From positions 9,326 to 18,395 of the forward strand of contig CAKMZE010000053.1 of the NCBI GenBank assembly GCA_929200295.1: a stretch of DNA of 9,070 nt. Reading direction: 5' to 3'. The notes under the pieces were generated by a model. It was not told the DNA's origin. It saw nothing but the letters and a program-made list of their open reading frames with translations, and made no database searches. Positions 1-5,107 of this stretch are shown piece after piece. The position numbers and the translations under genes were made by a program. Origin of the DNA: an uncultured Alphaproteobacteria bacterium. Its GTDB lineage: Bacteria; Pseudomonadota; Alphaproteobacteria; Rhodobacterales; Rhodobacteraceae. Every line of letters begins with the position of its first letter. Position 1 is the stretch's first letter.

Positions 1-297
1 GAACAGCTCTGGCTCGGGGTCTTTGTCGGGTGTCATGCGAATTTCGCGATCGATGTCGCCGTCTTCAAGCGTTTTCCCGGCTTCGAGCCGGGCATATAGC
101 GCGAGCAAGACATCTTTTGCATGGGTAATATCATCTTGTTGGCCAATCAAAGAAAGCTGATTGCCACGTCTGACAATCTGTACGGATAGGCGATCTTCGA
201 GTGTTGCGAGGTTGCGGTCATATGCACCACATAGATCAATGAGCAAAAAGTTATCGGAAAACTCAACAAGTGTTTCTAACGTATCAATTGCAGTCAT
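1..297 (-). CDS. phoH: PhoH-family protein, N-terminal fragment (cut by window start)
   Basis: The 99 visible codons are open to the window edge and read like the N-terminus of the PhoH family, with LIDLCG at about residues 19-24, YDRNL, SVQIVRRGNQL and GDIDREIRM. That region precedes the P-loop ATPase domain, which lies outside the window. PhoH-family proteins are cytoplasmic ATPases linked to RNA metabolism, and bacterial copies often sit with miaB, ybeY and a corC-like gene. miaB lies upstream here on the same strand, separated by two envelope genes. I chose ATG 295-297 because homology begins soon after it. Its Shine-Dalgarno spacing is poor: AAGGAG at 318-323 is 20 bases away. A short leader frame or a different start is therefore possible. 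Family assignment is good; the exact start is less sure. Confidence 0.85.
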   Translation of the reverse strand, partial: MTAIDTLETLVEFSDNFLLIDLCGAYDRNLATLEDRLSVQIVRRGNQLSLIGQQDDITHAKDVLLALYARLEAGKTLEDGDIDREIRMTPDKDPEPELF

Positions 298-323
298 AGT
301 GCTCTCGCCACTCAAATCTCCTT
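294..323 (-). promoter_or_regulatory. Possible five-codon leader with Shine-Dalgarno, coupled to phoH
   Basis: On the minus strand an AAGGAG (318-323) lies 6 bases before a GTG (309-311). This opens a five-codon frame, V/M-A-R-A-L, ending in TGA at 294-296. The stop overlaps the phoH ATG in an ATGA arrangement. The ideal spacing to GTG and poor spacing to ATG suggest ribosomes load at the mini-frame and restart at phoH. A one-base sequence error would instead fuse the GTG to phoH. Confidence 0.4.
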
Positions 324-409
324 AATCAGGTTTGGATCCCCATATTTATGGTCGCAAGATGTGTCGTCGGGCGCAAGGGATGCCTGCATATTTTTCGCTC
401 TTCACATAG

Positions 410-440
410 AAAAAAGGCCGCAAATCACTTTGCGGCCTTT
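410..440 (-). terminator. Rho-independent terminator after the lipoprotein gene
   Basis: A perfect 12-bp inverted repeat (arms 413-424 and 429-440, core GGCCGC, 4-base loop) lies 25 bases past the lipoprotein stop. Read on the minus strand it ends in six T residues (410-415), a textbook intrinsic terminator. It ends the OmpA-lipoprotein unit and implies that phoH needs its own promoter in 298-409 or depends on read-through. I saw no convincing promoter there. On the plus strand only a short T run follows, so activity that way would be weaker. Confidence 0.9.
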
Positions 441-465
441 GTCTAAGATTGCAAGAGCGTCAGGT

Positions 466-798
466 TTACAGAGAATCTGGGATGCTCGTACCTTGCTGGA
501 ATGGGCCTGTTGCTGTGTTTGGTGGTGCAATACCAGTACAAACAGGGCGCCCATCTGGTGTCAGGCGCTCAGACAGATATCCTTCGATACCGTCATCAAT
601 GATCCAGTGATCACAGCCGTTTGGATCAACCCAAACACCTGCAACAAGCTGGCTGAGGCTCTTTGAATCGCGTCCTGCATCAAAGGCGCGCTCTTGGCCG
701 GTGCGTACGCCACCTTCCATTGCAGAGACTAAAGCTTCGGCACAGGCTGAAAGTGAAAGCCCTGCGGTCAGAAGCATCGTGATTTTTAGCATTTTCAT
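466..798 (-). CDS. Small lipoprotein with two-cysteine module
   Basis: This 110-residue protein starts with a short positive N-terminus and hydrophobic stretch ending in a lipobox, LSAC with Cys19, so it is predicted to be lipidated. Ala at the next position would favour the outer membrane. After a polar linker, residues 56-87 hold a module with W56, D58, P59, G61, C62, H64, W65, D68, D69, G70, E72, G73, then D82, G83, P85, V86 and C87. The same gapless module occurs in the OmpA-family protein encoded just upstream (18 of 32 positions identical). The two cysteines, 25 residues apart in both, could form a disulphide in the periplasm. The ATG at 796-798 has GGAG 8 bases upstream and lies 12 bases after the upstream stop, so the two are almost certainly cotranscribed. 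Function is unknown. Confidence 0.8.
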   Translation of the reverse strand: MKMLKITMLLTAGLSLSACAEALVSAMEGGVRTGQERAFDAGRDSKSLSQLVAGVWVDPNGCDHWIIDDGIEGYLSERLTPDGRPVCTGIAPPNTATGPFQQGTSIPDSL

Positions 799-810
799 CG
801 GTTCTGCTCC

Positions 811-1386
811 TTAACGTAGGCAAATAATTTCAACACGGCGGTTCTGCTGGTAAGCTGCGGCCGAGTTGCCTGCAGCAGCAGGGCGGCGTTCACCAAAGCC
901 ACGGCTCTCGACAACATTCCGGCCGGAGGCACGTGCAATATCGGCGACCGTATCAGCGCGGCGCTGTGATAGATCCATGTTATATTCATCAGATGCACGC
1001 GCATCAGTGTGACCATAGATCAAAAAGGCTGTCGCGTTTGCGGTTGCAAAGAAGGACATCAAGCGCTGCTTGTGCTCTTCTGGCACCCAGTCTTCGTCTG
1101 TGACAAAGAGCGTGTCCGTTGGTACAACGCCACAAATCTCTTGCCTGCGGCACACTGGGCTACCGTCTCTGTTGCGGTGCGGAGACATAAAGCCCTCGAA
1201 CCCGTCATCGAATACCCAATGTTCGCACCCATCTGGGTCAATCCAGATTGTTGGTGTATACTCTTGGGTGCTGATGCCACCGAAATTTTGCGCGGAAAGC
1301 GGTGTTGCTACCAGCATCGATAATGACATTGCCATTGATGCAATCGCGGACACTGCCTGCGTCATTTTTGTTTTTGTCTTCGCCAC
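811..1386 (-). CDS. OmpA-family peptidoglycan-binding protein with two-cysteine module
   Basis: The 191-residue product has a Sec signal peptide (about 1-32, cleavage likely after SA before Q33). Next comes the two-cysteine module at 48-79 (W48, C54, H56, W57, DDG 60-62, C79), then an OmpA C-terminal domain at about 85-191. The OmpA domain shows GHTD with D128 and R143, at the 15-residue spacing of the diaminopimelate-contacting Asp/Arg pair of OmpA, and NRRVEI near the end. There is no beta-barrel, so the protein is probably periplasmic and bound to peptidoglycan. C85 and C189 are additional cysteines. I took the GTG at 1384-1386 because GAGGGA lies 9 bases upstream; the next ATG, seven codons in, lacks such a site. 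The downstream lipoprotein carries the same module, so the pair may act together. That link is inference. Confidence 0.87.
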   Translation of the reverse strand: MAKTKTKMTQAVSAIASMAMSLSMLVATPLSAQNFGGISTQEYTPTIWIDPDGCEHWVFDDGFEGFMSPHRNRDGSPVCRRQEICGVVPTDTLFVTDEDWVPEEHKQRLMSFFATANATAFLIYGHTDARASDEYNMDLSQRRADTVADIARASGRNVVESRGFGERRPAAAGNSAAAYQQNRRVEIICLR

Positions 1387-1407
1387 GGTTCCTATTCCCT
1401 CGCTTGT

Positions 1408-1428
1408 CTATGCGTTGCCTTGGCATAG
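1408..1428 (-). other. Small inverted repeat in the OmpA-gene leader
   Basis: CTATGC (1408-1413) and GCATAG (1423-1428) form a perfect 6-bp inverted repeat with a 9-base loop. It lies 22 bases upstream of the GTG start, within the predicted leader. It could fold as a small hairpin in the mRNA, or be chance. No function is assigned. Confidence 0.35.
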
Positions 1429-1441
1429 CGCTTACACAACC

Positions 1442-1470
1442 TTTACACATTATTGACATACTTTTAGCAA
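1442..1470 (-). promoter_or_regulatory. Candidate sigma70-type promoter of the OmpA-lipoprotein unit
   Basis: On the minus strand TTGCTA (1465-1470) and TGTAAA (1442-1447) are 17 bases apart, each matching 4 of 6 consensus positions. They would give a leader of about 50 bases. A direct repeat of TTACACA (plus-strand sense, 1432-1438 and 1443-1449, 11 bp apart) overlaps the -10 element and may be a regulator site. The rest of the 1387-1596 gap holds no gene I can support. Confidence 0.4.
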
Positions 1471-1596
1471 GTTTGGGCCTTATTGGAAGGGGTAATAACC
1501 ACATATTGTGCTCATTAATAGAACAGTGTGACATTCCGGGCGGGATTGATCACCAGGGCGAACCAATGACCCCGGTTTTCAAAGGTTAAAATTGTA

Positions 1597-2904
1597 TTAA
1601 ATTAATGTGCCTGCAAGAGAATTGGTGCTGGATTCTGTGATTCTTACAGACTGCACCGTGCCGAAAACAGACTGCGGTGCATTCGCGTAAACAGCGTGCA
1701 AATACTCGGATTTTCCAATCATTTGCCCATCTTCACGGCCGCTTTTCTCGAACAAAACTTTGACTTCACGACCAACCATCGTGTTCTGCGTTTCAGTTTG
1801 CTGTTCGCGCAACAATGATTGCAGCGCTTGTAGGCGTTCATTCATCACCTCATCGGGCAGCTGGGGTTTTTCTGCCGCAGGTGTCCCCGGCCGGGTGGAA
1901 TATTTAAACGAATAGGCCTGCCCGTAATGGACCTCACGAATGAGATCCATTGTATCAGCGAAATCTTGCTCAGTTTCGCCGGGAAAGCCCACTATGAAAT
2001 CGCCCGATAATAACAAATCAGGGCGTGCTTTGCGAATGCGCGCGATCAGCTTGATATAGCTTTCAGCCGTATGCTTGCGGTTCATTGCTTTTAAAATGCT
2101 GTTAGATCCAGATTGCACAGGTAAGTGCAGGTAGGGCATCAGCTTTTCACAGCTCGCATGGGCATCAATTAGTGCTTCATCCATGTCATTTGGGTGCGAT
2201 GTGGTAAAGCGTATCCGCTCAAGCCCGTCAATTTTATCCAGGTCCCAAATGAGCCCAGCAAGGCCGTTTTCATGCCCGTGATAGGCATTCACATTCTGCC
2301 CTAAGAGGGTGATCTCACGCACACCTGATGCGACGAGCTCTTCGGCTTCGCGCAAAATCCGCGTGGACGGGCGCGAGACCTCTGCGCCGCGCGTATAGGG
2401 GACGACACAAAAGGCGCAAAATTTGTCGCAGCCTTCTTGCACAGTGAGAAAGGCTGTTGGACCACGCGAGACTTTGGCGCGTTTTGTCAAAGTGTCAAAC
2501 TTGTCATCCTCAGGAAAATCAGTGTCGAGCGCCTTTTCTCCGGCGCGTACCGCGTCTTCCATCGCGGGGAGACGATGATAGCTTTGCGGCCCAACGACCA
2601 GATCGACCAAAGGCTGGCGGCGGATGATTTCCTCACCTTCAGCCTGGGCAACGCAACCCGCAACACCGATCTTGAGATCGGGTTTTTCGGCCTTTAGATC
2701 TTTGTAGCGGCCCAATTCAGAATATACTTTTTCGGCGGCTTTTTCGCGAATATGACAGGTGTTGAGTAATATCATATCGGCGTCATCTGCTGATGTCGTT
2801 TCAATATAGCCTTTGCTGCCTAACGCTTCGGCCATGCGTTCACTATCGTAAACGTTCATCTGGCAGCCATAGGTTTTAATAAACAGCTTTTTGGGTTCAG
2901 ACAT
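1597..2904 (-). CDS. miaB: tRNA-2-methylthio-N6-dimethylallyladenosine synthase
   Basis: MiaB is a cytoplasmic radical-SAM enzyme that adds a methylthio group to i6A37 of tRNAs reading UNN codons. The 435-residue protein, near the usual family length, has all expected parts. The N-terminal UPF0004 domain holds cluster cysteines C14 (TYGCQMN), C50 (NTCHIR) and C84 (AGCVAQ). The radical-SAM motif is C159-x3-C163-x2-C166, and a TRAM domain fills about 372-435. The frame is open upstream to a TTG at 2967. I start at ATG 2902-2904 because homology (SEPKKLFIKTYGC) begins directly after it and a candidate promoter lies over the upstream codons. No strong Shine-Dalgarno is visible, so the start is less certain than the identity. 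It is first of the minus-strand genes leading towards phoH and divergent from the gene at 3007. Confidence 0.96.
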   Translation of the reverse strand: MSEPKKLFIKTYGCQMNVYDSERMAEALGSKGYIETTSADDADMILLNTCHIREKAAEKVYSELGRYKDLKAEKPDLKIGVAGCVAQAEGEEIIRRQPLVDLVVGPQSYHRLPAMEDAVRAGEKALDTDFPEDDKFDTLTKRAKVSRGPTAFLTVQEGCDKFCAFCVVPYTRGAEVSRPSTRILREAEELVASGVREITLLGQNVNAYHGHENGLAGLIWDLDKIDGLERIRFTTSHPNDMDEALIDAHASCEKLMPYLHLPVQSGSNSILKAMNRKHTAESYIKLIARIRKARPDLLLSGDFIVGFPGETEQDFADTMDLIREVHYGQAYSFKYSTRPGTPAAEKPQLPDEVMNERLQALQSLLREQQTETQNTMVGREVKVLFEKSGREDGQMIGKSEYLHAVYANAPQSVFGTVQSVRITESSTNSLAGTLI

Positions 2905-2938
2905 AAATGACACCATTGCGCGAGAGAGTACCGACGCG

Positions 2939-2967
2939 CTCATATCTGTAACCAGAGGTGCTTGCAA
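2939..2967 (-). promoter_or_regulatory. Candidate promoter of miaB
   Basis: On the minus strand TTGCAA (2962-2967) and TATGAG (2939-2944) are 17 bases apart and each match 4 of 6 consensus positions. The predicted transcript would start near 2932, about 28 bases before the chosen ATG. That would exclude the upstream in-frame TTG and the ATG at 2943 as starts. Confidence 0.35.
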
Positions 2968-3006
2968 TGCACTGCGTATTCACGGCAAATACAGGGCATG
3001 AACACT

Positions 3007-3885
3007 ATGACAAACGCCCCTATAAAATATCCGAATATTTCTGAACTGCTAAAGCATGAGACAGGGATACTGTCCAAAGGCCCGGTAGGGGTTGTCTTGT
3101 TAGAAGATGATGTCGAGGTGATATCAACAATCCTTCATACATGTGACGCAGGGTTTGCGCATGTGATCGTGATCGGGGTAGAGGCGCTTTTGCCGTCCGA
3201 GCAAATCGCCCCCAATGTCAGCTATATCGTTCACGATATGATGTCAGAGCACGCGCTGGTGTCTGTGATGAACCCCATTATTGAGGCCGCGACAGGGCAG
3301 TGGTGCTATTATTGCTATAACAGCGAATACCTTTTCCACCCGTTTTCAGAGACCCGCAATGTGGCCGAGCTATTGGCGTTTAATACCGAAGAACGGCGCA
3401 ATACGATCCTGACTTATGTGATTGATCTCTATGCCGGTGATTTAGAGAAAACCCCAAATGCCGTTGATCTGAAAGACGCCTATTTGGATCGCAACGGTTA
3501 CTACGCGCTTGCAAGATATCAAGAACCTGATGGCTATCTTGAGCGTCAGCTTGATATTTTTGGCGGGTTGCGTTGGCGGTTTGAACAGTTTGTGCCTTAT
3601 GAGCGGCGGCGTATTGATCGTGTGGCGCTGTTTCGCGCGAAACCAAAGCTTCAATTGAGAGCAGACCACAGCTTTAATGACCCGGAATATAATACATATT
3701 CCTGCCCGTGGCATCACAATCTGACAGCTGCAATTTGTTCATTCCGCACGGCGAAAGCATTGTGCCATATTCCAGGCTCTGCAAAAGAAATTGATACATT
3801 CATATGGAAAAACGCAGTTCCATTTGAATGGCGCGCGCAGCAATTGATGGATTTGGGGATGATTGAACCCGGGCAGTGGTTTTAG
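3007..3885 (+). CDS. GT-A-like (glycosyltransferase family 2-related) protein of unknown function
   Basis: This 292-residue soluble protein resembles a Rhodobacteraceae family that I recall being annotated as glycosyltransferase family 2 or hypothetical. Residues 25-58 fit the first beta-alpha-beta unit of a GT-A fold (GVVLLEDDVEVI then AGFAHVIVIG). Residues 97-112 (GQWCYYCYNSEYLFHP) line up with the region where such enzymes carry a D-x-D-E-F metal site, but NSEY replaces the acidic triplet. The C-terminal half is rich in aromatic and basic residues, with WRFEQFVP, FNDPEYNTY and CPWHHNLTAAICSFRTAK. No signal peptide or membrane segment is seen. The frame opens at TTG 2962. ATG 2998 and ATG 3007 are the likely starts, and AGGG 10 bases before 3007 favours that one. 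It is monocistronic, divergent from miaB and convergent with the next gene. The fold is moderately supported; substrate and activity are unknown. Confidence 0.7.
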   Translation: MTNAPIKYPNISELLKHETGILSKGPVGVVLLEDDVEVISTILHTCDAGFAHVIVIGVEALLPSEQIAPNVSYIVHDMMSEHALVSVMNPIIEAATGQWCYYCYNSEYLFHPFSETRNVAELLAFNTEERRNTILTYVIDLYAGDLEKTPNAVDLKDAYLDRNGYYALARYQEPDGYLERQLDIFGGLRWRFEQFVPYERRRIDRVALFRAKPKLQLRADHSFNDPEYNTYSCPWHHNLTAAICSFRTAKALCHIPGSAKEIDTFIWKNAVPFEWRAQQLMDLGMIEPGQWF

Positions 3886-3887
3886 GC

Positions 3888-4445
3888 TTATGAAAGCTGC
3901 ATTGTAGAATAATGCGGCTTTGTCAGCCAAATCGGGAGCCTCGCGGCCTCTTGTGCGATGCGAATGCGCTGTTGGTGAGCGGTCGTAGGTTTTGCTGAAA
4001 CGGGTGTCGATGGCATTTCAAGATTGTGAACCGAAACCCATGGCCAATCATTCGCATCCTCAACCAGCCCACGTTGGCTGGGTGAGGATTTAATCAGGTC
4101 AATGTGCAAATCGTAATCCCCCTGGTTTTGGATAAGATGGTTATGAAAGCGCGCGTGCCACAGAGTCATCGCAGGCTGGGTGCAATGCCGCGCGAATGTC
4201 GTTTTGATCATATGCCAGCGGATTGAATATGCCGTGTCGCCAGCTGGCAAGGTCAGCATCATTTGGACGCGGCGCGGCAGAACAACGCATGCTGCAATCG
4301 CAAAGGGGTGCTTTTGTTGGCAATTAAAGACTGCATATCGGAGCAGATCAACGTGATCCGTAAGGTTCACATCGGTGGTTTCAGCGAGGCATACATCAAA
4401 GTAATGGGTATCGCCTAAGAGAAGATTTGAAGGATCGTAATGCAT
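3888..4445 (-). CDS. RAYT/IS200-like (Y1_Tnp) protein lacking catalytic residues
   Basis: The 185-residue protein follows the REP-associated tyrosine transposase layout: a GDTHYFDV strand near residue 11, HPFAIAACVVLP at 46-57, TLP-GD...Y-x2-RW...IK about 65-81, WHARFHNHLI at 96-105, and RGLVEDANDWPW at 125-136. Family members normally cut single-stranded DNA at REP hairpins using an HUH metal site and one tyrosine. Here the HUH site, usually P-D-H-x-H, is P-R-R-V-Q (57-61), so both histidines are gone. The catalytic tyrosine in H-x-x-Y-x3-N-P is L117, and the N is S121. The segment before W96 is also short. The frame is nevertheless intact. The ATG at 4443-4445 has only a weak GGA upstream. 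It may be a domesticated DNA- or RNA-binding protein or a decaying gene; the sequence cannot tell which. Confidence 0.75.
   Translation of the reverse strand: MHYDPSNLLLGDTHYFDVCLAETTDVNLTDHVDLLRYAVFNCQQKHPFAIAACVVLPRRVQMMLTLPAGDTAYSIRWHMIKTTFARHCTQPAMTLWHARFHNHLIQNQGDYDLHIDLIKSSPSQRGLVEDANDWPWVSVHNLEMPSTPVSAKPTTAHQQRIRIAQEAARLPIWLTKPHYSTMQLS
3893..3921 (+). terminator. Hairpin after the GT-A-like gene, inside the convergent ORF
   Basis: Arms 3893-3903 and 3911-3921 form an 11-bp stem with a 7-base loop. On a plus-strand transcript one pair is G-U and the rest are Watson-Crick. It begins 8 bases after the plus gene's stop and ends in TTT, so it is a plausible but weak terminator. It lies wholly inside the last codons of the minus-strand RAYT-like gene. 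Confidence 0.5.
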
Positions 4446-4509
4446 AGATCCAATAAAATGTACAATGATTAAGGTGAGCTAAAATTTACGAAAATTGATC
4501 GCATCTTTT

Positions 4510-4524
4510 CTGAAATAATTTCAG
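4510..4524. promoter_or_regulatory. 15-bp palindrome upstream of the RAYT-like gene
   Basis: CTGAAAT and ATTTCAG flank a single central base, giving perfect 7-bp arms. It lies 4 bases past the irr stop codon and 65-79 bases upstream of the RAYT-like start. A one-base centre cannot form a transcript hairpin, so a dimeric-regulator operator is likelier than a terminator. No regulator is assigned. Confidence 0.4.
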
Positions 4525-4527
4525 GCA

Positions 4528-4965
4528 CTAAGTGCGGCGTACCCGAATGACCACGTCAACTGACGAAATCTCGGCCCCATCGGGCACCGTGGGAAGTTTT
4601 GCAATCTCAAGCTCATCAGCGGGGGCATCGGTTAGCTGCGCTGTGTCTTCCCAATAAAAATGCGGGTGATCAGAAATATTGGTGTCAAAATAGCTTTTTG
4701 ATCCATCAACCGTGATTTCCCGCATGAGCCCAGCATCACAAAACGCCCGCAAAGTGTTGTAAACGGTCGCAAGGGAAACCTTTTCAGCGCCAGACGAAGA
4801 GAGCGAAAACAGGCTTTCTGCGGTGACATGGCGATTGCGCCCATCCCCAACCAACAAAGACGCGAGTGTCATGCGCTGGCGCGTCGGACGCAGACCAGCT
4901 GATGCAAGCCACTTTGCGCTGCGCGTTTCCATCGTTTGGTTTGAATGTGTTTGATCTATTGCCAT
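4528..4965 (-). CDS. irr: Fur-family iron response regulator Irr
   Basis: Irr is the alphaproteobacterial Fur-family repressor/activator that senses iron through haem status. The 145-residue protein shows GLRPTRQRMTLASLL (24-38), RHVTAE (45-50), the recognition helix around SLATVYNTLRAF (64-75) and DGSKSYFDT. The Irr-like metal/haem region H100-P-H102-F-Y-W-E lies in place of the longer His-rich Fur site. It lacks the C-terminal CxxC pairs common in Fur/Zur; Cys76 is the only cysteine. There is no N-terminal haem regulatory Cys-Pro motif like that of Bradyrhizobium Irr. The ATG at 4963-4965 has no Shine-Dalgarno, but a promoter lies almost on top of it, suggesting a leaderless mRNA. M12 is the alternative start and also lacks a ribosome site. 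The position divergent from fabA matches what I recall for roseobacters. Confidence 0.9.
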   Translation of the reverse strand: MAIDQTHSNQTMETRSAKWLASAGLRPTRQRMTLASLLVGDGRNRHVTAESLFSLSSSGAEKVSLATVYNTLRAFCDAGLMREITVDGSKSYFDTNISDHPHFYWEDTAQLTDAPADELEIAKLPTVPDGAEISSVDVVIRVRRT

Positions 4966-4973
4966 TACGTATG

Positions 4974-5003
4974 TGTATAAAGGAAAGTGACGTGAATGTT
5001 CAA
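4974..5003 (-). promoter_or_regulatory. Candidate irr promoter with very short leader
   Basis: On the minus strand TTGAAC (4998-5003) and TATACA (4974-4979) are 18 bases apart (or TTATAC at 17). Only 8 bases (4966-4973) separate the -10 from the irr ATG. A transcript starting 6-8 bases past the -10 would begin at or next to the A of the ATG, which fits the absent ribosome site. Confidence 0.45.
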
Positions 5004-5025
5004 ACCAAAAAACGCGCAGTCTCTA

Positions 5026-5062
5026 TATAAGGCGATGCTCTTGCCCTTATAAACCCGCGGGT
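5026..5062. promoter_or_regulatory. Two adjacent dyads in the irr-fabA divergent region
   Basis: TATAAGG (5026-5032) and CCTTATA (5045-5051) form a perfect 7-bp inverted repeat, 12 bases apart, with arm centres 19 bp apart. It is followed at once by a 10-bp perfect palindrome, ACCCGCGGGT (5053-5062). The pair sits 46-82 bases before the fabA ATG and 61-97 bases before irr, well placed to control either. I found no match to the Irr iron-control consensus TTTAGAA-N3-TTCTAAA and no convincing fabA -35/-10 pair. Confidence 0.45.
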
Positions 5063-5107
5063 GATAGAGGGGTATGTGAGTAGAACACTATATATGAGAC
5101 ACATCCG

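Noticed and set aside
361..666. Plus-strand open frame across the lipoprotein gene
   Set aside because: It is antisense to the lipoprotein and its terminator, with no ribosome site or family signal. The WINPN-like stretch in it is the reverse frame of the shared module.
1070..1456. Plus-strand open frames antisense to the OmpA-family gene
   Set aside because: Composition and lack of motifs mark them as shadows; the minus-strand protein has a signal peptide and a clear OmpA domain.
1453..1458. Perfect TTGACA on the plus strand as a promoter
   Set aside because: No -10 at 16-18 bases; the best candidate is 20 bases away and weak, and no plus-strand gene follows.
4966..5107. Irr iron-control element or Fur box in the irr-fabA gap
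   Set aside because: I scanned for TTTAGAA-N3-TTCTAAA and Fur-box-like repeats and found no acceptable match; the dyads there have different sequence.
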